Origin: QWHO01 sp021404945
GTDB lineage: Bacteria; Vulcanimicrobiota; Xenobia; Xenobiales; QWHO01
Length of the DNA stretch: 64,000 bases
Reading direction: 5' to 3'
NCBI GenBank assembly: GCA_963169765.1
Contig: CAUJEN010000090.1
Location: 124,001 to 188,000 of the forward strand
Made by a program: the position numbers and the translations under genes. The first letter of the stretch is position 1. Each line of letters starts with the position of its first letter. A model generated the notes under the pieces. That model had not been told where the DNA came from. It did not search any database and saw only the letters and a program-made list of their open reading frames with translations. Positions 36,228-45,435 of this stretch are shown here, in pieces.

Positions 36228-38993
36228 ATGAGCGAGCTGAATCCCTCCAATCTGGCCTTCGTGGAAGAGCAACTCGAGCGCTACCTGGCCGACCCGGGTA
36301 CCGTCGAGCCCGAGTGGCGCGAGTACTTCGCGCGCACCGTGAACGGAGCTCGAGTGGGCCCCAGCTTCCGGCCCGCCAGCATCTTTCACGCTCCTCCCTC
36401 CAACGGGGCTGCCAGCGGAGTTGCAGACTGCGTCAAGCAGGAGATGGTGGACCAGCTGATTCGCGCTTTCCGAGTGCGCGGCCATCGCATCGCCCAGCTC
36501 GATCCTCTGGGCGGCGAGCCAGAGCCCTTCCCGGAGCTGCAGCTCGAGCACTACGGCCTTTCCGAGGCCGACCTGAACGTGCGTTTTGCCTGCAAGGCGC
36601 TGGGCTTCGAGGGACTGCACCCGCTCCACGAGATCCTCTCGCGCCTGCACAACACCTATTGTCGCTCGATCGGGGTGCAGTTCATGCACATCGACGACCC
36701 GACCGTGAAGTTCTGGCTGCAAGAGCGCATGGAGTCGAGCGAGAATCGGCGGGTCATCCCGCGCGAGGAGCAGCTGCGCATTCTCACCCGCCTCACCGAC
36801 GCAGAGCTCTTTGAAAGCTTTCTGCAAAAGAAGTTCGTGGGGGCCAAGCGCTTCAGCCTGGAGGGCGGCGAGTCGCTCATCCCCCTGCTCGACCTGATGC
36901 TCGAGGACGCCGGCAACCATGGAGTCGACGAGGTGGTCATCGGGATGGCCCACCGAGGTCGCATCAACGTGCTGGCCAACATCATGCAAAAGGACGCCGG
37001 CCAGATCTTCCGCGAGTTCGTGGACAAGGATCCGGGCATCCACTTCGGACGGGGCGATGTCAAGTATCACCAGGGCTACGCCAGCACCTGGACCACCTCA
37101 GAGGGCAAGAAGCTCCGCCTGGAGCTGTGCTTCAACCCCAGCCACCTCGAGTTCGTCGGTCCGGTCGTGCTCGGTCGCGTGCGCGCTCGTCAGGATCGCC
37201 GCTCGGATCGCTTCAAGGTGATGGGGCTGGTCATTCACGGCGATGCCGCTTTTGCCGGCCAGGGGGTGGTGCAGGAGCAGCTCAACATGAGCGAGATCCC
37301 TGGCTACCGGGTCGGGGGCACGCTGCACGTCATCGTCAACAACCAGATCGGCTTCACCACCTCGCCCGGCCAGTCGCGCAGCTCGACTTACCCCTCCGAC
37401 GTGGCCAAGATGCTGCAGATCCCGATTCTGCACGTGAACGGCGAGCATCCCGAGGCAGTGGCTCAGGCCATCCACCTGGCCATGGACTTCCGCGAGCGCT
37501 TTCACAAAGACGTGGTCATCGACATGTACTGTTATCGGCGACACGGCCACAACGAAGGAGACGATCCAACCTTCACCCAGCCCCTGCTCTACCAGAACGT
37601 GCGCCAGCGAAAGTCGGTGCGCGAGGGCTATCTCGAGAGCTTGCTCAAGCTCGGCGAGGTCACCCGCGAAGAAGCTGACGAGATCGCGGTGCGCCGGCTC
37701 GAGCACCTGGAGGCCGAGCTCAACAAGTCGCGCGACCCGAATTTCGACTACCAGTTCCACCTGGCCCGGGGGGCCTGGTCGCACTATCGCGGCGGGCCCG
37801 ACGCGGCAGTGCCCGAGGTACCCACATCCGTTCCCAGAGAGCGCCTGCAAGAGCTGCTTGGCAAGATGGTGGAGCTGCCTGCGAGCTTCACGCCCCACGA
37901 GAAGATCCCCAAGCTGCTGGTGCACAGCCGTCTGGAGATGGCCGAGGGCAAGAGGCCTCTCGACTGGGGAACGGCTGAGGCCCTGGCTTTCGCCACGCTG
38001 CTCACCGAAGGGGCTCCCGTGCGCCTCAGCGGCCAGGACGTGGGTCGGGGCACCTTCAGTCATCGCCACGCCATCCTCTATGACGCCCGCACAGGCGAGC
38101 CTTACGTTCCCCTGCAGCACCTGGCGCCTGATCAGGCCCGATTTCAGGTCTGGGACAGCCCCCTCACGGAGACGGCGGTGCTGGCCTTCGAGTACGGCGT
38201 TTGCCTCGACGATCCTGAAGCGCTCGTGCTGTGGGAGGCTCAGTTCGGGGATTTCTGCAATGTAGCACAGGTCATCATCGACCAGTTCCTGGTCAGCTCC
38301 GAGGACAAGTGGCACCGGCTCAACGGCCTGGTCATGCTGCTTCCTCACGGCTTCGAAGGCCAGGGGCCCGAGCACTCCAGCGCCCGGCTCGAGCGCTTCT
38401 TGACCCTGGCGGCCGAGGACAACATCCAGGTCGTCAACCTGACCACACCGGCTCAGTACTTTCACTGCCTGCGCCGTCAGGTGCTGCGACCCTGGCGCAA
38501 GCCTCTGGTCGTCATGTCACCCAAGAGCCTGCTGCGCCATAGCGAGTGTAGCTCGAGCCTGGAAGAGCTGACTTCGGGCACCTTCCAGAGGGTGATGCCC
38601 GACCGCAGCAAGGTGGACCCGGAGACCGTCAATCGCATCTTGCTCTGCTCGGGCAAGCTCTACTATGAGCTCGAGCACGCTCGCAAGGCCCGGGGGGCGA
38701 ATGACGTCGCCATTCTGCGCCTCGAGCAATACTATCCGTTCCCTGAGGGCCCGCTGCGCCAGGCTCTGGCCGGCTATCCCCGCACCGCCCCGGTGTTGTG
38801 GGTCCAGGAAGAGCCCGAGAACATGGGCGCGGCTACTTTCTTGAAGGTGCGCGCCGCCGACAAAGTCGTGGGACACTCGTTCCACACCCTGTCGCGGCCC
38901 GAGTCGGCCAGCCCGGCCACGGGCTCGCAGGAAAGCCACCGTATCGAGCAGGAATGGCTGATCGAGCAGGCCTTCACCATGGCGCTCACCTGA
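36228..38993 (+). CDS. sucA: 2-oxoglutarate dehydrogenase E1 component
   Basis: 921 residues (933 in E. coli). It decarboxylates 2-oxoglutarate with thiamine diphosphate and transfers the succinyl group to E2. Visible: N-terminal FVEEQLERYLADPGTVEPEW, KKFVGAKRFSLEGGESLIPLL, VIGMAHRGRINVLAN, the ThDP region HGDAAFAGQGVVQE and VNNQIGFTTSP, CYRRHGHNEGDDPTFTQP, and the C-terminal transketolase half GRGTFSHRHA to LPHGFEGQGPEHSSARLERFL. It is first of sucA-sucB-lpd and divergent from the K+ channel gene with a 106-bp gap that must hold both promoters. Confidence 0.97.
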   Translation: MSELNPSNLAFVEEQLERYLADPGTVEPEWREYFARTVNGARVGPSFRPASIFHAPPSNGAASGVADCVKQEMVDQLIRAFRVRGHRIAQLDPLGGEPEPFPELQLEHYGLSEADLNVRFACKALGFEGLHPLHEILSRLHNTYCRSIGVQFMHIDDPTVKFWLQERMESSENRRVIPREEQLRILTRLTDAELFESFLQKKFVGAKRFSLEGGESLIPLLDLMLEDAGNHGVDEVVIGMAHRGRINVLANIMQKDAGQIFREFVDKDPGIHFGRGDVKYHQGYASTWTTSEGKKLRLELCFNPSHLEFVGPVVLGRVRARQDRRSDRFKVMGLVIHGDAAFAGQGVVQEQLNMSEIPGYRVGGTLHVIVNNQIGFTTSPGQSRSSTYPSDVAKMLQIPILHVNGEHPEAVAQAIHLAMDFRERFHKDVVIDMYCYRRHGHNEGDDPTFTQPLLYQNVRQRKSVREGYLESLLKLGEVTREEADEIAVRRLEHLEAELNKSRDPNFDYQFHLARGAWSHYRGGPDAAVPEVPTSVPRERLQELLGKMVELPASFTPHEKIPKLLVHSRLEMAEGKRPLDWGTAEALAFATLLTEGAPVRLSGQDVGRGTFSHRHAILYDARTGEPYVPLQHLAPDQARFQVWDSPLTETAVLAFEYGVCLDDPEALVLWEAQFGDFCNVAQVIIDQFLVSSEDKWHRLNGLVMLLPHGFEGQGPEHSSARLERFLTLAAEDNIQVVNLTTPAQYFHCLRRQVLRPWRKPLVVMSPKSLLRHSECSSSLEELTSGTFQRVMPDRSKVDPETVNRILLCSGKLYYELEHARKARGANDVAILRLEQYYPFPEGPLRQALAGYPRTAPVLWVQEEPENMGAATFLKVRAADKVVGHSFHTLSRPESASPATGSQESHRIEQEWLIEQAFTMALT

Positions 38994-39033
38994 CCGGAAG
39001 GAACCGGGCGGCGCGCCTCGCACAGGACGATTC

Positions 39034-40194
39034 ATGAGCGTCGAATTGATTGTTCCGGCGGTGGGAGAGTCGGTCAGCCACGTGGTGGTGGGCCAGTGGC
39101 TCAAGAGCGAGGGGGCATGGGTCGAGCGCGATGAGGCTATCGTGGTGCTCGAGACCGACAAGGCCAATATGGAGGTCTTTGCTCCGGTGGCCGGGCGCGT
39201 GGTGCAGGTGTTGAAGAAGCCAGGTGACACGGCCAGCATCGGCGAGGTGCTCGGCCTGGTGGACGAGAGCGCCCACAAGCCGGCCCAGAAGGCCGAAAAG
39301 ACGGTGGAGGAGCCTCGGGTCATGCCGGCCGCCCAGCGAGCCCTGGCCGAGAGCGGCTTGAGGGTCGAGCAGGTGCAGGCCACCGGCCCGGGCGGGCGCG
39401 TCTTGAAGGAAGATGTCCAGCGCGCCGCTGCGACTCCCGCAACACCACCGCCCTCGAAAGCTCAGGCCGCACCCCCGGCTCTTGCGACTGGCCCGCGCCA
39501 GGAAGAGGCCGTCCCCATGACCCCACTGCGCAAGACCGTGGCGGCCCGCCTGGTGGAGGCCCAGCAGACGGCCGCCCTGCTGACCACGTTCAACGAGGTG
39601 GATATGAGCGCCGTGATGGATCTGCGCTCGCGCCACCAGGAAGCCTTTACCCGTAAGTACGGCATCAAGCTTGGCTTCATGTCCTTCTTCGTCAAAGCCA
39701 GCATCGAGGCTCTCAAGGCCTTCCCGGCCATCAATGCAGAGATCCGCGGGACGGATATCGTCTATCACAACTATTACGACATCGGCGTGGCCGTGGGCGG
39801 GGGCAAAGGACTGGTGGTGCCGGTGCTGCGCAACGCCGAGCAACTTAGCTTTGCTCAGGTCGAGCAGAGCATCGCCGATTTTGCAGTTCGCGCCAGGGAA
39901 GGCAAGCTCAAGCTCGAGGAGCTGCAGGGTGGCACGTTCACCATTTCCAACGGTGGGGTCTACGGCTCGCTCCTTTCCACTCCCATCGTCAACCCGCCCC
40001 AGAGCGGCGTGCTGGGTATGCACAAGATCCAGGAGCGTCCCATCGCCCTCCAGGGTCAGGTGGTGGTGCGCCCCATGATGTATCTGGCGCTGACCTATGA
40101 CCACCGGCTGGTGGATGGGCGCGAAGCGGTCTCGTTCCTGATCCGCATCAAGGACTGCCTGGAAGAGCCGGCGCGCCTCTTGATCGAGGTATGA
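39034..40194 (+). CDS. sucB: Dihydrolipoamide succinyltransferase (E2 of 2-oxoglutarate dehydrogenase)
   Basis: 386 residues. Lipoyl domain at 1-76 with lipoylated Lys43 (ETDKANMEV); a peripheral-subunit binding domain at about 95-132 (MPAAQRALAESGLRV, TGPGGRVLKEDV); an Ala/Pro linker; then the catalytic acyltransferase domain from about 165 (MTPLRKTVAARLVEAQQTAA) with His357 and Asp361 in LTYDHRLVDG. It takes the succinyl group from SucA to CoA. Position between sucA and lpd identifies it as the succinyl, rather than acetyl, transferase. Its stop overlaps lpd by 4 bp (ATGA). Confidence 0.96.
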   Translation: MSVELIVPAVGESVSHVVVGQWLKSEGAWVERDEAIVVLETDKANMEVFAPVAGRVVQVLKKPGDTASIGEVLGLVDESAHKPAQKAEKTVEEPRVMPAAQRALAESGLRVEQVQATGPGGRVLKEDVQRAAATPATPPPSKAQAAPPALATGPRQEEAVPMTPLRKTVAARLVEAQQTAALLTTFNEVDMSAVMDLRSRHQEAFTRKYGIKLGFMSFFVKASIEALKAFPAINAEIRGTDIVYHNYYDIGVAVGGGKGLVVPVLRNAEQLSFAQVEQSIADFAVRAREGKLKLEELQGGTFTISNGGVYGSLLSTPIVNPPQSGVLGMHKIQERPIALQGQVVVRPMMYLALTYDHRLVDGREAVSFLIRIKDCLEEPARLLIEV

Positions 40195-41558
40195 GCTACG
40201 ACCTGGTCGTTATCGGGGCCGGCCCCGGCGGATACATCGGCGCCATCCGCGCCGCTCAGCTCGGGCTCAAGGTGGCCGTCGTCGAGCAGGAGAAGAAGCT
40301 GGGCGGAACCTGCCTTCGGGTCGGCTGCATTCCCAGCAAGGCTTTGCTCGAGTCGAGCGAGCTCTTTGCCCGGGCTCAGGGCGAGATGGCCCTGCACGGT
40401 CTCAGGCTCTCCGGGGTGGAGCTCGACCTCGAGACGATGATGGCCCGCAAGCGCAAAATCGTGGACACGCTGGCTGGAGGCGTGGAAGCCCTCTTCAAGA
40501 AGCACAAGATCGAGCGCAAGCTCGGTCGCGGCAGCCTGGCCGGTCCCGGCCGCGTGCGGGTGGGGGAGGAGGAGCTGGCCGCCGACACCGTGCTGCTGGC
40601 CACCGGCAGCCTCTCCTCGCCGCTCAAAGGCGTCGAGCTGGGCGGCCCGATCGGCACCAGCACCGAGGCTCTGGAGTATCCCGAGCCGCCCGGTCACCTG
40701 GTGGTGATCGGAGCCGGCGTGATCGGCCTGGAGCTTGGCTCGGTTTGGGCCCGGCTGGGCTCGCGCGTGACGGTGCTGGAGTATCTCGAACGCATCCTGC
40801 CGGGGGCCGACGCCGACCTGGCTGTCAAAGCCCAGCGCCTGCTCGAGAAGCAGGGCCTCGAGTTCCACCTCGGCGTGCGCGTGACGGGGGCTCGGGCCGA
40901 GGGCAAGGGAGCGGTCGTGGAGGCCGAGGGGACCATGCCGATCCGCTGCGACCGGGTCTTGCTGGCCGTGGGCCGTCGCCCCAACACCGAAGGGTTGGGA
41001 CTGGAGGCCGCCGGAGTGGCCACCGACAGGCGTGGCTTCATCACGGTCGATTCCAACTGGCAGACGACCGCCCCTGGCATCTACGCCGTCGGTGACGTGA
41101 TTGGCGGCCCCATGCTGGCCCACAAAGCCGAGGAAGAAGCCGTGGCCTGCGTGGAGCGGCTCGTCACCGGCTACGGGCACGTGAGCTATAACGCCATTCC
41201 AGGGGTGGTCTACATCGAGCCCGAGCTGGCCTGGGTGGGCAAGACGCAGGAGGAGCTGGAGGCCGAGGGGGTCCCCTTCAAGGTCGGTCGCTTCCCATTC
41301 ATGGCCAATGGCAGAGCCCGCGCTCTGGGTACTACGGAGGGAGAAGCCAAGCTGCTGGCCCACAGCCTGACCGATCGCCTGCTGGGGGCCCACATCCTGG
41401 GCCCGCGGGCCGGCGAGCTGATCGCCGAGGTCACCGCCGCCATGGAGTTCGGGGCTACCTCGGAAGACCTGGCCCGGGTCTGTCACGCCCATCCCACCCT
41501 GGCCGAGGTCGTGAAGGAAGCGGCCCTGGCGGTCGAGGGAAGAACTCTCAACCTCTGA
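40191..41558 (+). CDS. lpd: Dihydrolipoamide dehydrogenase (E3)
   Basis: 455 residues. FAD-binding GAGPGGYIGAIRAAQLG at the N-terminus; redox-active disulfide Cys41/Cys46 in GGTCLRVGCIPSKALL; NAD-binding GAGVIGLELGSVWARLG; second FAD motif GIYAVGDVIGGPMLAHKAEEE; and the C-terminal catalytic His434-Glu439 pair (HAHPTLAEVVKEAAL). It reoxidises dihydrolipoamide with NAD+. Translationally coupled to sucB. The 253-bp gap after it (41559-41811) has no gene, and its second half is less GC-rich with short A/T runs, so it probably holds the act operon promoter. Confidence 0.97.
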   Translation: MSYDLVVIGAGPGGYIGAIRAAQLGLKVAVVEQEKKLGGTCLRVGCIPSKALLESSELFARAQGEMALHGLRLSGVELDLETMMARKRKIVDTLAGGVEALFKKHKIERKLGRGSLAGPGRVRVGEEELAADTVLLATGSLSSPLKGVELGGPIGTSTEALEYPEPPGHLVVIGAGVIGLELGSVWARLGSRVTVLEYLERILPGADADLAVKAQRLLEKQGLEFHLGVRVTGARAEGKGAVVEAEGTMPIRCDRVLLAVGRRPNTEGLGLEAAGVATDRRGFITVDSNWQTTAPGIYAVGDVIGGPMLAHKAEEEAVACVERLVTGYGHVSYNAIPGVVYIEPELAWVGKTQEELEAEGVPFKVGRFPFMANGRARALGTTEGEAKLLAHSLTDRLLGAHILGPRAGELIAEVTAAMEFGATSEDLARVCHAHPTLAEVVKEAALAVEGRTLNL

Positions 41559-41811
41559 GGCACCCACCTTCAGACTTTGCGCGGCCGCTGATCCTGAGCC
41601 GAGCCTGAAGCAAGAAGAATTCTCAAGCAGAGCCTGGCCCCGCAAGTCTCTTCCGGGTCGGGGAAATCCCTGATTCACGCTCTTTTAACATTCCATCGGC
41701 AGGATTTTTCTTTCAACCTTCGGAAACGCTCGACTTAGAGAAAAATTTCACGAAGTGGAAAAACCGGGACTGTACGGGGGATTGCAGCCTTCCGGAGATG
41801 GGTGAGAGCAG

Positions 41812-42399
41812 ATGGCGCCTGAGGAACTTCTCGTCAAACGCCTGCAGTACGGCGGACTGATTGCGATAATCGTGATCCCGCTTTTAATGCTTGGCGTCAA
41901 CGAATACAATTGGCGCTCCAGGCCCCAGCCCATCGCTTTCAACCACCAGTTGCACGCGGGCAAGCGTCAGATCGCTTGCGTCTACTGCCATCGTGGCACC
42001 CAGGACGGCTATTCGGCCGGTGTTCCCTCGGTGCAAGATTGTGCCAACTGCCATCAGAACTTTGCTGACTACAACCCCTATAAGAAGCCCGCCGAGGGTC
42101 AGCCCGACGTGGACGCGAGGTGGCGCAGCGAAGTTGAGGTGCTCAAGAAGTACATCAACGGCAAGCAGGCCATTCCTTGGTTCAAGTACTACGACATGCC
42201 CGAGCACGTGAAGTTCGCTCACAAGGCTCACCTCAATGCCAAGCTGGCCAACGGCCAGAAGATCGAGTGTGCCCAGTGCCACGGCAACGTGGAGAACCAG
42301 GCAACCATTCAGCTGGAATACAAGATGACGATGGGTTGGTGCGTGACCTGCCACCGCGAGAACAACGCTCCCACCGACTGCACTACCTGCCATCGGTAA
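41812..42399 (+). CDS. actA: Alternative complex III pentahaem cytochrome c subunit
   Basis: 195 residues with five c-type haem motifs: CVYCH (56-60), CANCH (77-81), CAQCH (153-157), CVTCH (177-181) and CTTCH (190-194). One N-terminal membrane helix (GLIAIIVIPLLMLGV) anchors it with the haems outside the cytoplasm. FNHQLHAGKR and FAHKAHL provide axial histidines as in cytochrome c7-type proteins. It is the first gene of a complete act-type cluster and takes electrons from the quinol-oxidising core to a soluble or fused cytochrome. Confidence 0.93.
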   Translation: MAPEELLVKRLQYGGLIAIIVIPLLMLGVNEYNWRSRPQPIAFNHQLHAGKRQIACVYCHRGTQDGYSAGVPSVQDCANCHQNFADYNPYKKPAEGQPDVDARWRSEVEVLKKYINGKQAIPWFKYYDMPEHVKFAHKAHLNAKLANGQKIECAQCHGNVENQATIQLEYKMTMGWCVTCHRENNAPTDCTTCHR

Positions 42400-42411
42400 C
42401 TGGAGGCCGAC

Positions 42412-44550
42412 TTGAACTTCACCCGACGCGATTTTCTCCGCTACAGTTTCGTAACCGGCGCCTGCGTGGCCCTCTCGGGCTGCGGGCGACCGGTCGAGCA
42501 CGGTCTTTTGTCGCAGTATCCGATGCCGGAGTACCTGCTTCCTGGCCAGCCGGTTTACTTCGCCACCTCTCGCGGGCCGGACGGCCTCGCGGTCAAGTGT
42601 GTCGAGGGCCGGGCCATCAAGATGGAGGGCCTGCCGGGTCACCCCGTGAACCTGGGCAAGCTTTCGGCCGAGGTGCAGACAGCCATTCCGTTGCACTATC
42701 ACCCTGATCGGTTGCTGCAGCCTCAGCAGGCTGGCAAGTCGATCACCTGGGATGGGGCTCAGGACCCGCTCAAGGCTGCCCTGACGGGAGGCAGCGGCGG
42801 GCTGTTCATCGTGGACCGACTCCAGGGCTCGCGGGGCAGTCTGCTCCTGGCGGTCGCCAAAGCCATTGGCGCGAGGGTCTGGGTGCTCGATTTCCCCTCT
42901 TGCGAGGCCGAGCGGGGCGTTCTCAAAGCTTTGACCGGTAAAGCCGAGCTGCCCTACTATCCTCTTGATCAGGCCGACTACGTGGTGAGCTTCGGGCGCG
43001 ACTTCCTGGTCGAGGGCCCGCTTGCCATCCACTATAACCACCTCTACGGTCAGTTCCGGCAGGGTCGCGACCGCAACCGGGGCGTCATGGTCTCCGTCTC
43101 CTCGCGGATGAGCCTCAGCTGCGCCAACGCCGACCGCTGGCTGCCGGTGCGGCCCGGTACCGAGGGCTGGGTGGCGGCCGCCCTGGGCAACCTGATCGGG
43201 GCCAACCGTTCGGGGTGGCCGTCGATCTTTGCCAATGCCACTGTCGAGAAAGCCAGCGAGCTGAGCGGCTGCCCCAGAGCGCTGATCGAGCGTTTGGCCA
43301 GTCGCCTGGCCCGGGCTCGCAAGCCCCTGGTCATCGCCGGACCTGATGGCTCCTTCGATACGGCCAGCCTCGCCGCCATGCACTCTCTGGGCAAGCTGGT
43401 TTCGGGCAGTATCGCCACCTGTGAAACCGATCTCTTACCCACTCTGGGAGAGCTGCAACCCGATCCAGGCCTGGTTTTGTCCACTCGCGAGGCCCTCGAG
43501 GGGCTGGACCAGGGGCGCTGGGGCAGCGTCTGGGTGTTCGACTGCAACCCTGCTTACGTGTTGCCAGCCAGCCTCAAGTTCTCCGAGAAGCTCAAGAACG
43601 TCAAGACCAGAGTCGCCTTCTCATGCTTTGCCAACGAGACCACCGCACTGTGCGATCTTACGCTGCCTGGCCGCAACTGGATGGAGGAGTGGGGCGACTG
43701 CCTGGTGCAGGCGCCTTTCGGCCTGGTCTACAACCTCAGCCAGCCGGTCGTGAAGCCGCGCTCGGATACCCGCTCGGTGTGCGATACGCTGCTCACTTCG
43801 GCCCGAGCCGCAGGCGTCAAGCTGCCCGTTCCGGCCCGGGCCGTGACTTTCCGGGACGTGCTGAGCCAGGCTCTCGGGACGCGTTTCGATGCCGCCGTGG
43901 CCAGGGGAGGGCTGTGGTCCAAGGCTGACACCAGCTTTGATCGTTACCACCACGACGTGGCTCTGCCGCCGCCCTCGGCCCGGAATCCGGGGGGCGCTGC
44001 GCCGGCAGGAGTCAGCGCCTGGAGCGGCCTGGAGGCCGCCTCAGCAGGCGCCCTGACCGAGCCGAGCCCGCGCGCTCAGGGTAAGGCCACGTTGATCGCC
44101 AGCACCTCGGTAAATTTCGGCGATGGCCAGCGAGCCAACGTCCCCTGGATGCAAGAGTTGCCTGATCCGATGACCACGGTGGCCTGGGCCAGCTGGATCG
44201 AGATCAACCCCTTCGGTGAGCTGGGTCAGAGCCTCAAGGTCAAGCGAGGCGATCTGCTCGAGGTGACCGGGGAGGGAGGCGCCAAACTGATCGGCCCGGC
44301 GTTCCCGACCCAGGCTGTGCACGTGGATGCCATCGCGATTCCGGCCGGTAACGGCCACGCGGGGGGCGCCTACGGCCGCTACACCGACGACGTGGTGCGG
44401 CCGATGAACCCGATGTCCGCTCTGCTGGGCACTTCCGCCAATCCCTGGGCTTCCACTCAGGTGACCGTGACCAATACCAAGAAAAGCCAGTTCATCGCGA
44501 CCTTCGACCGCCGGATCATGGGTCTCGAGAAGGCTACCCTGCCGCACTGA
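42412..44550 (+). CDS. actB1: Alternative complex III molybdopterin-like subunit (N-terminal part of ActB)
   Basis: 712 residues from TTG 42412, with GGAGG 6 nt upstream. It begins with a twin-arginine signal (FTRRDFLRYSFVTGACVAL) ending in LSGC, so it is Tat-exported and possibly lipid-anchored. The body resembles the catalytic subunit of the molybdopterin oxidoreductase (CISM) family, but in this complex the subunit is known to lack the Mo cofactor. Motifs include YDQAD-like VVSFGRDFLVEGPLAIH and ANETTALCDLTLPGRNWMEEWGD. ActB is often one fused protein; here it and the Fe-S part are separate genes, 9 bp apart. Confidence 0.88.
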   Translation: MNFTRRDFLRYSFVTGACVALSGCGRPVEHGLLSQYPMPEYLLPGQPVYFATSRGPDGLAVKCVEGRAIKMEGLPGHPVNLGKLSAEVQTAIPLHYHPDRLLQPQQAGKSITWDGAQDPLKAALTGGSGGLFIVDRLQGSRGSLLLAVAKAIGARVWVLDFPSCEAERGVLKALTGKAELPYYPLDQADYVVSFGRDFLVEGPLAIHYNHLYGQFRQGRDRNRGVMVSVSSRMSLSCANADRWLPVRPGTEGWVAAALGNLIGANRSGWPSIFANATVEKASELSGCPRALIERLASRLARARKPLVIAGPDGSFDTASLAAMHSLGKLVSGSIATCETDLLPTLGELQPDPGLVLSTREALEGLDQGRWGSVWVFDCNPAYVLPASLKFSEKLKNVKTRVAFSCFANETTALCDLTLPGRNWMEEWGDCLVQAPFGLVYNLSQPVVKPRSDTRSVCDTLLTSARAAGVKLPVPARAVTFRDVLSQALGTRFDAAVARGGLWSKADTSFDRYHHDVALPPPSARNPGGAAPAGVSAWSGLEAASAGALTEPSPRAQGKATLIASTSVNFGDGQRANVPWMQELPDPMTTVAWASWIEINPFGELGQSLKVKRGDLLEVTGEGGAKLIGPAFPTQAVHVDAIAIPAGNGHAGGAYGRYTDDVVRPMNPMSALLGTSANPWASTQVTVTNTKKSQFIATFDRRIMGLEKATLPH

Positions 44551-44559
44551 GGAGAATCG

Positions 44560-45408
44560 ATGGCCGAGGAACCGAAAGATACCCTGCAAACGAGCATCCA
44601 GACCGTCGGCACCTACCAGTGGGGCATGGTGATCGACACCGATCGCTGCACCGGCTGCAAGGCCTGCGTGATCGCCTGCCGGGCCGAGAACAACATCCCC
44701 TCCATCGGGGCCGATCAGGTCGCCATGGGTCGCCTGATGGACTGGATGCGAGTGGATCGTTTCTGGCAGGACGAATTTCACCATAAGACCAGCACGGGTC
44801 GTCTGGCCAGCGATCAAGAGGCGACCGAGAAGCACATCCAGCAGGACGCCTACACGGGGAACGGCTACCCCAACGTGGTGGCGACTTTCGTGCCGATGCT
44901 CTGCCAGCAGTGCGGCACAGCTCCCTGCGAGTCAGTCTGCCCGGTCTTTGCATCCGTGCACACCAACGACGGGCTCAATGCTCAGGTTTACAACCGCTGC
45001 GTGGGAACGCGCGTCTGCGCCAACAACTGCCCCTATCGCGTGAGGATCTTCAACTTCTTCTCGCCCGAGTGGGATGCCCCCATGGAGCAGATGCTCAACC
45101 CGGACGTGAGCGTGCGCAGCGAGGGTGTGATGGAGAAGTGCACTTTCTGCGTGCAGCGCATCCGTCGTGGAATGCTCGATGCCAAAGTGGCAGGCCATCC
45201 GGTCCAGGACGGCGAGCTGCGCTCGGCCTGCGCGCAAGCCTGCCCCACCTCAGCCATCACTTTCGGCGACATGAACGATCCGCACTCGGCGGTGAACGTC
45301 GTGTTGCACGAGAATGCATCCCGCTCTTCCAAAGTGCTTGACGAGCTGTTTGACACCAAACCGCACGTCATCTACCTTCGACCCCAGAGGGTGCCCGATG
45401 CTTTGTAG
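44560..45408 (+). CDS. actB2: Alternative complex III iron-sulfur subunit (C-terminal part of ActB)
   Basis: 282 residues with four ferredoxin-type cysteine clusters: CTGCKACVIAC, CQQCGTAPCESVC, CVGTRVCANNC (one Cys of the usual pattern replaced in CVGTRVC) and CTFCVQRI with SACAQACPTSAI. These ligate [4Fe-4S] and [3Fe-4S] centres that pass electrons within the membrane-bound quinol:electron-acceptor oxidoreductase. Equivalent to DmsB/PsrB and to the C-terminal half of a fused ActB. No export signal of its own is seen, as expected for export as a complex with the Tat-bearing partner. Confidence 0.9.
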   Translation: MAEEPKDTLQTSIQTVGTYQWGMVIDTDRCTGCKACVIACRAENNIPSIGADQVAMGRLMDWMRVDRFWQDEFHHKTSTGRLASDQEATEKHIQQDAYTGNGYPNVVATFVPMLCQQCGTAPCESVCPVFASVHTNDGLNAQVYNRCVGTRVCANNCPYRVRIFNFFSPEWDAPMEQMLNPDVSVRSEGVMEKCTFCVQRIRRGMLDAKVAGHPVQDGELRSACAQACPTSAITFGDMNDPHSAVNVVLHENASRSSKVLDELFDTKPHVIYLRPQRVPDAL

Positions 45409-45435
45409 AACCGCCTGTAACACTGTGGAGGCCGC

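Noticed and set aside
42412..45408. Formate dehydrogenase or DMSO reductase
   Set aside because: Mo-enzyme and Fe-S subunits look similar, but the pentahaem ActA before it, NrfD-like ActC and DUF3341/cytochrome after it define alternative complex III.
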